From Phycisphaerales bacterium UBA1845 (GTDB lineage: Bacteria; Planctomycetota; Phycisphaerae; UBA1845): a DNA stretch of 44,869 nucleotides. The stretch is taken from NCBI GenBank assembly GCA_002338715.1, contig DDIR01000049.1:23926-68794 (forward strand), read 5' to 3'. Made by a program: the position numbers and the translations under genes. A model generated the notes under the pieces. The model did not search any database, was not told the DNA's origin, and saw nothing but the letters and a program-made list of their open reading frames with translations. Below, one piece after another: positions 34,631 to 42,245 of the stretch (the first letter of the stretch is position 1; every line of letters starts with the position of its first letter).

Positions 34631-34898
34631 TGCGAACGAGTCTATCACCAGCATCTACCACTTGTTAAAGGATTATTCGGTTCAGCGCCCGTGGGGCGGC
34701 GATTTGGAAATATTTCTGCGGGTCGCAAATATTGGACGACTACCCCCGAATACCCACCTGAAGGGCCCGATTTCCGGGTCTGCATTGTCTTTCATATCGC
34801 ATTGAACAATTGCCCGTCGCGGCCGGTTTGCGCGGGCGGTTTTGACATTGGGTTGCGGTTCTGCCATTGGTGGCCGGCGTCACAGAGGAGATTCGGCG

Positions 34899-37145
34899 AT
34901 GTTCTTTCTGACCATGTTTCGACACGCGGTGTTTGCTTTTCTCATTCCCTTGTCCCTCGTCGCGAACGGGGCGGCAGCTTTCGAGTCCGAATCCGGGCCA
35001 GCCGCCTCCTTCTACAAAGCCTACTACCTCCAGCAGCAGGGCGATGTCGCCGGCGCGGCAAAACTCTACGCCGAAACCCTTAAGTCCGGACAAATCGAAG
35101 GGGCGATCAAAGACGCCGCACAAAAAGGCTTAACCGAGTGTCGCGAAGAACTGGCCTGCGCCGACTTCGCCAGCCTCATGCCCGAAGACGCACTCGCCTA
35201 CATCGAACTCAGCCGCCCGGGCAAACAAATCCACGACCTGCTCGACATGCTGGGCCTGCTCTCCGACGGTGACAACAGTTGGGCCAAACCCGGTGAACGC
35301 TATCTCGCCATCAGTCCAATCCTCGTTAACGAACTCGCAGGCATTCGCGGGGTAGCCGTCGCCATCACCGGAGTCGATCCGATCGCGGGCGCTCCCGCGG
35401 GGGTGGCTGTCCTTCATCCCGGAAGTGTTGACGCCATTCGCGGCGCACTCGAAACCGCGCTGCCCGCAGCCGCAGTATCAGTACCGTCTATCGCCAACCG
35501 TCCGACGTACATGATCGAAGAGAAAGTCTACGTCACCCTGACGTCGCGCCTCATCGTCGTCAGTCCGCAGCGCGCCCAGATCGAAGCCGTCATCAATCGC
35601 CTCGACGGCAAAGCCAAGTCATCACTGGCCACCAGCGAAGCGTTGAGCGATGTCCTCGCCAGTCGCGGCAAGTCGCTGCTCTTTTTCTGCGTCAATGCCA
35701 AGCCAATCGTGCCCATGATCCAGATGATGGGCGCAGCCTCCGAAGAACTCGCCATCGGCAATGCCGTCCTCGATCTCAACAGTTTCAAATGGATCGCCGG
35801 CAAATTCGGTGTCGAAGAGGATGGCCCGCAACTTGAACTCGCCGTCAGCTATGAAGAAGGTCAACAGAACCTCGCATACAACCTGCTCCGCACACCACCG
35901 ATCTCGCGCGAAATTCTTTCATCGATTCCATCGGGGGCGGCAGGCTTCATCGCGTCAGCGCTCGGCGAATCATCCGGCAAGAAAGTCGACGTCGGAAATG
36001 AAAGCGCCAACCGCGCCGTCATCGGATTGGACTATGGCCGCGAGATTTTCGCGAACATCGTCGACTTCGCGGTATGCGTTGTCTCGCCAAAGGAAGGTTC
36101 CAAAAGCAAGAGCCCCGCACCCGATGTGGCCGTGGTCATCCGCGTCAACGATCCCACGAAATCAGAAAAGCTATGGCAGCAGGTGCTCGGTTTGATCACG
36201 ATGGCGGCCGGCGCTCCGACGACCGACGGCATCGCCGACTCGATTTCGGAAGTCGCGGTGCGTGCCTATCGTTTCCCCGAAAACGTCAACGTCTTTTTCG
36301 CGACCGTAGACGACAAGGTCATCCTCGCCACCAGCCGCCACGCCGCGCAGCTTTCAATCGAAGCGTCGCAGGGCGGTCCTTCCGTCTTGGATGACAAAGC
36401 CTTCGCACCCGGTATCAGCCGCATGACCGCAAGCACCAGCAAAGCCGTCCTCGTCCATCCGAAACGCTGCCTTGAGGTGGCCAAACGCTTCATGAGCGAA
36501 CGCGAACTTGAAGAAGTGAAACCGGTCCACGAGATGATCGGCGATTTGGTGCTGGCTGCGATGACCGATGAGTCGGACGTGATGTTTCGTTTGTCGATGT
36601 CGGCCAGCAGTCTGCCGAACATCGGGCCGATGGTCGCCGCCCAGTTGCAGAAAGAGTTTGAATCCGAACGGATGCATGCCGAGTTGAACCGGGCATCGCG
36701 GTCAAAGAATTGGGATCAGGCGCTGGCCGCTCTCGATCAACTCGAATCTTCGGGCGAATCCAACATGCATCTCGATCAGAAGCGACTGGAGATTCTGGCG
36801 TTGGGCAAGGGCGACCGCGAGCAAGTCGTCGAGTTGGCCAAGACGTTCGCCGACAAGTACAAGCATCACGCGAATGCACTGAATGTATTGGCGTGGAATC
36901 TGCTGACGGAAAAGAAGTACGAAGGCAAGTACAACGACATCGCGTTGAAGCTGGCCGAGCGTGCGTGCGAAGCATCCAATCAAAGCAACTGGGCGATCCT
37001 CGATACCGCCGCCCTCGCCAACTTCAAGACCGGCAACATCAAGCGAGCCCTCGAACTGCAGGAAAAAGCCATCGAAAAAGGAGGCAGTAGCAGCCAGGAA
37101 GCAAAGGCACGTTTGGAAGAATATCGCGTCGCCGAAGCAAAGTAG
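34899..37145 (+). CDS. Large exported protein with C-terminal TPRs
   Basis: A 748-aa protein. A Sec-type signal: MFFLTMFRHAVFAFLIPLSLVANGAAA. N-terminal TPR-like stretch (FYKAYYLQQQGDVAGAAKLYAETLK), then a long alpha/beta domain with MPEDALAYIELSRPGKQIHDLLDMLG resembling DUF3352-type exported proteins, and C-terminal TPR repeats (HALNVLAWNLLTEKKYEG, WAILDTAALANFKTGNIKRALELQEKAIEKG). ATG 34899 has AGAGGAG about 8 nt upstream; the frame opens at 34842. The stop TAG is the leading TAG of a repeat A variant. Probable periplasmic or surface protein of unknown role. Confidence 0.85.
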   Translation: MFFLTMFRHAVFAFLIPLSLVANGAAAFESESGPAASFYKAYYLQQQGDVAGAAKLYAETLKSGQIEGAIKDAAQKGLTECREELACADFASLMPEDALAYIELSRPGKQIHDLLDMLGLLSDGDNSWAKPGERYLAISPILVNELAGIRGVAVAITGVDPIAGAPAGVAVLHPGSVDAIRGALETALPAAAVSVPSIANRPTYMIEEKVYVTLTSRLIVVSPQRAQIEAVINRLDGKAKSSLATSEALSDVLASRGKSLLFFCVNAKPIVPMIQMMGAASEELAIGNAVLDLNSFKWIAGKFGVEEDGPQLELAVSYEEGQQNLAYNLLRTPPISREILSSIPSGAAGFIASALGESSGKKVDVGNESANRAVIGLDYGREIFANIVDFAVCVVSPKEGSKSKSPAPDVAVVIRVNDPTKSEKLWQQVLGLITMAAGAPTTDGIADSISEVAVRAYRFPENVNVFFATVDDKVILATSRHAAQLSIEASQGGPSVLDDKAFAPGISRMTASTSKAVLVHPKRCLEVAKRFMSERELEEVKPVHEMIGDLVLAAMTDESDVMFRLSMSASSLPNIGPMVAAQLQKEFESERMHAELNRASRSKNWDQALAALDQLESSGESNMHLDQKRLEILALGKGDREQVVELAKTFADKYKHHANALNVLAWNLLTEKKYEGKYNDIALKLAERACEASNQSNWAILDTAALANFKTGNIKRALELQEKAIEKGGSSSQEAKARLEEYRVAEAK

Positions 37146-37162
37146 GGTCCGCTGTGCGGACC
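37143..37162. repeat. Repeat A variant with GGTCCG arms, supplies a stop codon
   Basis: TAG then GGTCCGCTGTGCGGACC. The TAG (37143-37145) is the stop of the TPR gene. Separates it from convergent rtcR. Confidence 0.85.
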
Positions 37163-37209
37163 GATTGATGTCGACACCAATCCGTGCGCACATCGCACCC
37201 CACACAACG

Positions 37210-38811
37210 TCACGACGTAGAAGCGACGTCCTGCCAACTCAATTCAAAGCGCGCCAGATACTTGCGCAAGCGGTCGGCATCGTTGGTGATCTTGCGTTTC
37301 TTTCGCGATGAAGCAAACAGTCGCCGGCCCGCGGCAGAAAGCGACTTCGATGCGCGGCAGACCTTGATCACGTGGGCCAACTGAACGCGATCAAATTCAT
37401 CGATCTCGCCAGCGCGGTTGCCAAGGACATCGTCCAGCGCGACGACTTCGCCCGACGATTCGCCACGGGCTAGCGCGTTCCACGATTTTCGCAGCCGTTC
37501 GATCTCGCGTTTGACGACGCTTTCGGTGATGCGGCCGGAAGGTGCCATCGTGGCCATCCGTGCGATGGCGCCGTTAAGATCGCGAAAGTTACCCGCCCAT
37601 TGGGAATCGGGCTGCTTCGCGAATTTCAGAAACACGCGCATCGCCTCCTTGTTGAAGCGAAAGAGATGCCCGGTCGCGCTGGCCACCTGATCGAGTTCAT
37701 ATTGGATGTTCGGTTCAATGTCTTCGGTTCGGCTGGCCAACCCGGGCAGTTCAAACGACCAAAGGTTGATGCGGGCCAGCAGATCGTCGCGAAATTCGCC
37801 GCTACGCACCGCCCGCCCAAGGTCGCGATTCGTCCCGCAGATCAGTTGAAAGTCGCTGGCGATCTCTTTATCCGACCCCAACGGAAAAAAGAGTTTCTCT
37901 TCAATCGCCCGCAGCAGCATCGCCTGTTCATCGAGGCCCAACTCGCCCACTTCATCAAGAAAGAGCACGCCTTCATGCGCCTCGCGCAGCAACCCCTGTC
38001 GATCCTGTGTGGCTCCGGTAAACGCGCCGCGCTTGTGGCCGAACAGCGTCGACATCGCCGTATCGCTTCGCAGCGTGGCGCAGTTGACTTCGACGAAGCG
38101 GCCTTCGGTTCCACTGCGGAGTCTTCGCAATTCATAAATGCGCCGCGCAAGGCTCGACTTGCCCGCACCGGTCGGACCGGTGAGCAGGATCGGCGCTTCC
38201 GAATGGGTGGCCACGTGTTCGATCTCGTCGATCATCCGGTTGAACAAAGCGTTGCGCGTTTGGATGCCGGCTTTTAGAAATTCGGAACCTTCGCGCTGCT
38301 CGCTGGCGAAGCGCTGTGCGATGCGGTCGTACTTCGACAGATCGAGATCGATGATGCTGTAGCTGCTCGGTTCGCCCGAACTGCGCCGCTTGGGTGGCGA
38401 CGTCTGCACCAGGCGGCCGGGGAAGTGTCGCGACTCGGTGAGCAGGAACGTGCAGATCTGCGCGACGTGCGTACCCGTGGTGACGTGAATCAGATACTGC
38501 TCGCGCTCCGTGTCGAAAGGGTAGCCCCGCGCGAATTCGTGCAGCACACCATAGACATCTTCAAACGCCCAAGGGTCGCGAAAGTGAATCTCATGCAATC
38601 GCACCTTCGTCTCGGGCGACACCGACCGAATGTCGTCGGCTACGGACTCAGCTAACTTGCGGGTGCGCTTCTCGGTCAGCAACTCAAACCGGTGGATCAA
38701 CAAGTCTTCATGCTGACAAAGCGAAACCGTAGGCCGCCACCGCGACCAACGATCCACCCCATCACCCCGATCCAACTGCGTCCCCAGCAATCCAATGGCC
38801 ACGCTCTGCAT
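37210..38811 (-). CDS. rtcR: RtcR: sigma-54-dependent activator of RNA repair
   Basis: A 533-aa regulator, almost the length of E. coli RtcR and very similar to it throughout. The N-terminal RtcR/CARF-like Rossmann domain (about 1-185) has VAIGLLGTQLD, WSRWRPTVSLCQHEDLLIHR, and LIHVTTGTHVAQICTFLLTESR. An AAA+ domain follows with Walker A GPTGAGKS (212-219), GAFTGA (262-267, needed for sigma-54 contact) and Walker B FLDEVGE (284-290). The C-terminal part ends in a helix-turn-helix-like segment (ASKSLSAAGRRLFASSRKKRK). ATG 38811 agrees with the family start and a -10 box. Known homologues activate rtcBA when RNA damage signals are present. It is divergent from a sigma-54 promoter. Confidence 0.97.
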   Translation of the reverse strand: MQSVAIGLLGTQLDRGDGVDRWSRWRPTVSLCQHEDLLIHRFELLTEKRTRKLAESVADDIRSVSPETKVRLHEIHFRDPWAFEDVYGVLHEFARGYPFDTEREQYLIHVTTGTHVAQICTFLLTESRHFPGRLVQTSPPKRRSSGEPSSYSIIDLDLSKYDRIAQRFASEQREGSEFLKAGIQTRNALFNRMIDEIEHVATHSEAPILLTGPTGAGKSSLARRIYELRRLRSGTEGRFVEVNCATLRSDTAMSTLFGHKRGAFTGATQDRQGLLREAHEGVLFLDEVGELGLDEQAMLLRAIEEKLFFPLGSDKEIASDFQLICGTNRDLGRAVRSGEFRDDLLARINLWSFELPGLASRTEDIEPNIQYELDQVASATGHLFRFNKEAMRVFLKFAKQPDSQWAGNFRDLNGAIARMATMAPSGRITESVVKREIERLRKSWNALARGESSGEVVALDDVLGNRAGEIDEFDRVQLAHVIKVCRASKSLSAAGRRLFASSRKKRKITNDADRLRKYLARFELSWQDVASTS

Positions 38812-38818
38812 AGCGAAA

Positions 38819-38847
38819 ATTATAAGATACGCGCTAAGTAGCAACAA
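38819..38847 (-). promoter_or_regulatory. Likely sigma-70 promoter of rtcR
   Basis: Minus strand: -35 TTGTTG (38847-38842), 17-bp spacer, -10 TATAAT (38824-38819). The predicted start of transcription is at or within a base or two of the ATG at 38811, so rtcR mRNA may be leaderless. Confidence 0.6.
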
Positions 38848-38941
38848 TAGTTGTGATCATGCATTCCGGCTCCGAATTGACAAGGTGTCTAAGGCATTGC
38901 GCAAAAAGAGTTTATGAGGAGTCATCGACGGGCGAGTCTAG

Positions 38942-38957
38942 TGGCACGCGCCATGCC
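38942..38957 (+). promoter_or_regulatory. Sigma-54 (RpoN) promoter of the tRNA/rtc unit
   Basis: TGGCACG at 38942-38948, then CGCC, then ATGCC. GG of the -24 element (38943-38944) and GC of the -12 (38955-38956) are exactly 10 nt apart, matching TGGCACG-N4-TTGCW at all but two -12 bases. It points right, toward tRNAs and rtcB, and lies next to divergent rtcR, an activator that requires sigma-54. Predicted transcription start about 38968. Confidence 0.8.
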
Positions 38958-38969
38958 CTATGCTAGATG

Positions 38970-39042
38970 CCCGTCGGTCGAACGGCCTGACTGGCGGGAC
39001 GCACTCATGAAGGGGCGGGCGGCCGACTTGGCGCCGCCCGCC
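38970..39042 (+). ncRNA. Structured 5' leader with two 10-bp hairpins
   Basis: Starts two nt after the predicted sigma-54 start. Hairpin 1: CCCGTCGGTC (38970-38979) pairs with GACTGGCGGG (38989-38998), two wobbles, 9-nt loop. Hairpin 2: GGCGGGCGGC (39014-39023) pairs perfectly with GCCGCCCGCC (39033-39042), 9-nt loop. Neither has a T-run. Could be a stabilising leader, a processing site or a small RNA; name unknown. Confidence 0.5.
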
Positions 39043-39093
39043 TTGGAACGGGGTTGGATTGAACGTTGCTTTCGAATGGTGCTTTGGTTGATC

Positions 39094-39165
39094 GACCTCA
39101 TGGTGAAATGGAGATCATCGGAGCTTGCGAAGCTTCAGTTCCAGGTTCGAGTCCTGGTGGGGTCA
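39094..39165 (+). tRNA. tRNA-Arg (anticodon GCG)
   Basis: 72 nt. Acceptor GACCTCA/TGGGGTC, D stem GTGA/TCAT with G18-G19 present, anticodon stem GGAGC/GCTTC with loop TTGCGAA (anticodon GCG at 39127-39129), T-arm CCAGG-TTCGAGT-CCTGG, discriminator A39165. Reads CGC. GCG is an unusual bacterial Arg anticodon; CGN codons are normally read by ICG. No encoded CCA. Folds cleanly. Confidence 0.9.
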
Positions 39166-39185
39166 TGCTTGATGGTCTGAATCGA

Positions 39186-39258
39186 CTGGGTGTGGGGCAA
39201 TTGGGAGCCTACCTGGTTTGGATCCAGGATGTTGCAGGTTCGAGTCCTGCCACCCAGA
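39186..39258 (+). tRNA. tRNA-Pro (anticodon TGG)
   Basis: 73 nt. Acceptor CTGGGTG/CACCCAG, D stem GGGC/GCCT, anticodon stem CCTGG/CCAGG with loop TTTGGAT (TGG), T-arm GCAGG-TTCGAGT-CCTGC, discriminator A39258. 20 nt after the Arg tRNA. No encoded CCA. Confidence 0.93.
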
Positions 39259-39323
39259 TTTTTGATGGGTTGTTGGTTGGTTGCTCTTGATGGAATTCGG
39301 CGAATGGGCGGGCATGAGATTCT

Positions 39324-39355
39324 TCAGTCCCCCACCCTGGAAGGGCGGGGCACCC
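39324..39355. repeat. Dispersed repeat D, copy 2 (inside the tRNA array)
   Basis: TCAGTCCCCCACC...GGGCGGGGCACCC. Opposite orientation to 6890-6921. It splits the array after the second tRNA. Confidence 0.75.
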
Positions 39356-39385
39356 GTCGCTCAGTTGAACGTGATCGGTGCTTAC

Positions 39386-39456
39386 AGCGGGATGGTGCAA
39401 CGGTAGCATCTCGGTCTTTGACACCGAAGATTCGGGTTCGAATCCCGGTCCCGCTG
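39386..39456 (+). tRNA. tRNA-Gln (anticodon TTG)
   Basis: 71 nt. Acceptor AGCGGGA/TCCCGCT, D stem GTGC/GCAT, anticodon stem TCGGT/ACCGA with loop CTTTGAC (TTG), T-arm TCGGG-TTCGAAT-CCCGG, discriminator G39456, as usual for Gln. No encoded CCA. Confidence 0.93.
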
Positions 39457-39479
39457 ATGTGGCAACAAGCTTTGATTTG

Positions 39480-39563
39480 GCGGCTGTGTCGGAACTGGCA
39501 GACGAACGCGCCTCAGAAGCGTGTGGGCGAACGCCCGTGTGGGTTCGACTCCCACCAGCCGCA
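39480..39563 (+). tRNA. tRNA-Leu (anticodon CAG)
   Basis: 84 nt, class II. Acceptor GCGGCTG/CAGCCGC, anticodon stem CGCGC/GCGTG with loop CTCAGAA (CAG), variable-arm stem GGGCG/CGCCC, T-arm GTGGG-TTCGACT-CCCAC, discriminator A39563. 23 nt after the Gln tRNA. Confidence 0.93.
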
Positions 39564-39582
39564 TTGGACTTTCGCGTTGTTT

Positions 39583-39667
39583 GCGGTTGTGGCGGAATTG
39601 GCATACGCACCAGGTTGAGAGCCTGGAGGTGGCTTACACCTTGTGGGTTCGAATCCCACCAACCGCA
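39583..39667 (+). tRNA. tRNA-Leu (anticodon GAG)
   Basis: 85 nt, class II. Acceptor GCGGTTG/CAACCGC, anticodon stem CCAGG/CCTGG with loop TTGAGAG (GAG), variable-arm stem AGGTG/CACCT, T-arm GTGGG-TTCGAAT-CCCAC, discriminator A39667. 19 nt after the Leu-CAG tRNA and the last of the array. Confidence 0.93.
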
Positions 39668-39767
39668 GTCAAAAATCTTCGGATGAGAGTGGACGCGGTT
39701 ATAATCGATACCGCGATATGTTGAACAGAATTGAATGATCGAAAATGCGTCGGGCCGACATCGTCAT

Positions 39768-39841
39768 GTGCCACTGCTCTGTGAGCAGTGCTTGTTGGCG
39801 AAAATCGAAATGCTCCTGCATTGCTCACAGAGCAGTGGCAC
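39768..39841. repeat. Repeat B copy upstream of rtcB
   Basis: Arms 39768-39790 and 39819-39841, complementary except one position. Nearly identical to 20633-20705. Lies between the last tRNA and rtcB, so it could separate two transcripts or mark RNA processing. Confidence 0.9.
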
Positions 39842-39890
39842 TTCGATGCCTGATGTTGCGACGCAGCAATTTAATGGGTGAGATGCAATC

Positions 39891-41402
39891 ATGGCAGACA
39901 ACATGACAAACGAGAATACCGGTCAAATGATCTCGACGGGCGAGGCGACGGCTATCCTGCCGGTTGATGGTGGAAAGCTTTCGCCGGTGACAGTTATTGG
40001 CACTGAGAAAATCCGCGAGACGTTTGACGGCCAGACGCTGAACCAGGCGATTAATGCGCGAAGGTCTCCGGGTGTCGATGAAGTCGTCCTCAACCCGGAC
40101 GCGCACGTCGGTTACGGTGCGCCGATCGGGTGTGTGATGACCTCGGGTTCGCACATTTATCCGGGACCGGTGGGCGTGGACATCAAGTGTTCGATGAGTC
40201 TGCTTCAGTTGGACCTGCCAGCCGACGCGGTGATCGATCGCAAGACGCGCCGCGCGGTGATTGAGGCCATCTGCGAGCGAACGCCAACCGGTGCGGGGCG
40301 CGGACAGCGACACGTGCGAAAGTCGCGACACGTGTTTCGATCGGTCGGGATGCAGGCGGCAGTCGAAGGTGCGTCGAAGGAAGTCTGCGAGCAGATGGGC
40401 ATTCCGCCGCACTGGGCTGACCGCTGCGAAGACGCGTTTCACGTCGGACACGATGACACGCACGATGCGCTCGCGATGCGGTTGGAAGCGCTGAAGGAAA
40501 CCGGGCAGTGTGGCCGCCTTGAAGACAAGATCACGCAACTCGGTTCGTATGGCGGTGGAAATCACTTCGGTGAGTGCGAGGTGGTGCGCATTGTGGATAA
40601 CGATCGGGCGAAGGCATGTGCAAAGGTGTTTGGTTTGCGTGATAACCACGTGGCGTTTTTGTCGCACTGCGGTTCGCGCGGGTTTGGGCACAACCTGGCG
40701 ATGGGGCAGTTCCGTTCGCTTCAACAAAAGTTTGAAACGTGGGGGACGCCATATCCGGGCAACGATCGGCACATGTGTTACGCGCCGCTCGGTACGCCGG
40801 AAGCCAACGCATACATCGACGACATGTCGCTCGGTGCGAACTTCGCGACGGTCAACCACATGTTGATCAACGCACTCGTGCTCGAAGCGTTTCAGGAGGT
40901 CTTCCCGGGCGTCACCGGTGAACTGGTGTACTTCATCAGCCACAACATCGCCCGCAAGGAGATCGTCCGCAACAAGCCGTCATGGGTGATGCGAAAGGGT
41001 GCGACGCGCGCGTTCCCCGCCGGTCACCACGCACTGCGCGAGACGCCGTTTGCCGAGACTGGTCATCCGATTCTGCTGCCGGGCGATCCGCAACGTGGGT
41101 CGGCTGTCATGGTGGCGGATGCGGGTGCGGAAGTGAGTTGCTATAGCGTGAATCACGGCGCCGGCCGCGTGCTGGGTCGAAAGAATGCGATCCGCACGCT
41201 GGACCAGAAGTCGATCAACGAGTCGTTTGACAAGAAGGATATTTTGACGAATTGCCGGAACTATCCAAAGGACGAATCGCCAGCAGCGTACAAGGATTTC
41301 GAAGAGGTCCTGCGCTCGGTGAAGCAAGCCGGACTGGCGTCGGAAGTCGCGCGGCTACATGCGCGGTTTGTGATTAAGGATGCGGATAAGGCGGACGATT
41401 GA
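39891..41402 (+). CDS. rtcB: RtcB RNA ligase (3'-phosphate/cyclic phosphate to 5'-OH)
   Basis: GTP- and Mn-dependent ligase that joins 2',3'-cyclic-phosphate or 3'-phosphate ends to 5'-OH ends, repairing cleaved tRNAs and rRNA. 503 aa, the long form. Metal and GTP site residues: GVDIKCS (D97, C100), GGGNHFGE, SHCGSRGFGH, FISHNIARKE, and guanylylated His in SVNHGAGRVLGR (H422). ATG 39891 has GGGTGAGATG upstream. It follows the five tRNAs and repeat B. The stop (41400-41402) overlaps the earliest possible start of the next frame, so co-transcription is likely. Confidence 0.96.
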   Translation: MADNMTNENTGQMISTGEATAILPVDGGKLSPVTVIGTEKIRETFDGQTLNQAINARRSPGVDEVVLNPDAHVGYGAPIGCVMTSGSHIYPGPVGVDIKCSMSLLQLDLPADAVIDRKTRRAVIEAICERTPTGAGRGQRHVRKSRHVFRSVGMQAAVEGASKEVCEQMGIPPHWADRCEDAFHVGHDDTHDALAMRLEALKETGQCGRLEDKITQLGSYGGGNHFGECEVVRIVDNDRAKACAKVFGLRDNHVAFLSHCGSRGFGHNLAMGQFRSLQQKFETWGTPYPGNDRHMCYAPLGTPEANAYIDDMSLGANFATVNHMLINALVLEAFQEVFPGVTGELVYFISHNIARKEIVRNKPSWVMRKGATRAFPAGHHALRETPFAETGHPILLPGDPQRGSAVMVADAGAEVSCYSVNHGAGRVLGRKNAIRTLDQKSINESFDKKDILTNCRNYPKDESPAAYKDFEEVLRSVKQAGLASEVARLHARFVIKDADKADD

Positions 41403-41446
41403 GCCCGTACACCGGGTTCGTGATTCTCTTTCCAATGAGATGTAGT

Positions 41447-42214
41447 ATGAATGACCAAATGATCAAACACGATTGGTATGCACGAATCGAGCATATCCTC
41501 TGCGAGGCAATGTCTGCCGCAATAGCAATTAATGGCTCTGCAGGGGACGAAGCGATAAAAGCGCTGGTGGTTCACATTCAAAACAACTGGACCGCGTTAC
41601 GTTTCATCCACGAGGGGGCTCAGGCATCGGGCCGCGAGATAGCTGTCGCGAATCCAGCAGTTGCACTCATTCGATGCATGTATGATGCGCTTTTGCAGGC
41701 GCTTTACATTGCGCACGATTCCGAGAGACGCGATGCATTAGGCGAAGACTACTTGGACTACGCGTACATTCGTGAATACAAAGATATGCAATTGATCATA
41801 AACGGTTCAGACTCATTGTCGAAGCGGCTGGCTAATTCGCCACTTAGAATTGCACGTGAACCTGAAATCAGGGCGAATTACGCAAAGCACAAATCACGGT
41901 ATCTAGCGGGCGAAAAGGGGGTTCGTGACAAGTGGTACGAGGCACGCAATCTCTGGGAAATCGCTTCGCTAGTTGGAAAGTCAAGCGAGTATGGTTGGTA
42001 CTGCACATTGTCGAACGGTTCTATACATGCTGACTCGCGAGTCGTGCAGCACGGACCTAGGTTGTATTTCAGCGGGGAATTGTATCCCATCGCCGCGAAT
42101 GTTGCATGTCAGGCGATCAAGCTCTTGACGAAGGAACTCGATATCCAACTCTCGAAAGAGAATGCGGATCTCCTCAACTTGCTTGCTAAGGATTTCTGCA
42201 ACTTCTATGAATAG
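41447..42214 (+). CDS. DUF5677-like protein downstream of rtcB
   Basis: A 255-aa mainly helical protein. The middle AVALIRCMYDALLQALYIAHDSERRDALGEDYLDYAYIREYK and later YGWYCTLSNGSIHADSR resemble DUF5677-type proteins, a family I associate with accessory defence-like islands, though its function is unknown. The start is uncertain: ATG 41447 or 41435, or TTG 41399 overlapping the rtcB stop. The stop TAG (42212-42214) abuts a repeat A variant. Lower G+C appearance and rarer codons (ATA, TTA) than rtcB suggest a separate origin. Confidence 0.65.
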   Translation: MNDQMIKHDWYARIEHILCEAMSAAIAINGSAGDEAIKALVVHIQNNWTALRFIHEGAQASGREIAVANPAVALIRCMYDALLQALYIAHDSERRDALGEDYLDYAYIREYKDMQLIINGSDSLSKRLANSPLRIAREPEIRANYAKHKSRYLAGEKGVRDKWYEARNLWEIASLVGKSSEYGWYCTLSNGSIHADSRVVQHGPRLYFSGELYPIAANVACQAIKLLTKELDIQLSKENADLLNLLAKDFCNFYE

Positions 42215-42232
42215 TCAGGTCGATGACCCGAC
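42212..42232. repeat. Repeat A variant (GTC...GAC), supplies a stop codon
   Basis: TAGTCAGGTCGATGACCCGAC, one mismatch in the stem relative to the copies at 12556 and 13062. Its TAG is the stop of the DUF5677-like gene. Confidence 0.75.
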
Positions 42233-42245
42233 CTACGGTGTGCTT

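Noticed and set aside
39190..39618. Open frames across the tRNA array (both strands)
   Set aside because: They run through several tRNA genes and yield tRNA-derived peptides that are known annotation artefacts.
39833..39850. Second sigma-54 promoter just before rtcB
   Set aside because: TGGCAC is present at the right arm of repeat B, but GG and GC are 9 nt apart instead of 10, and the match comes from the repeat.
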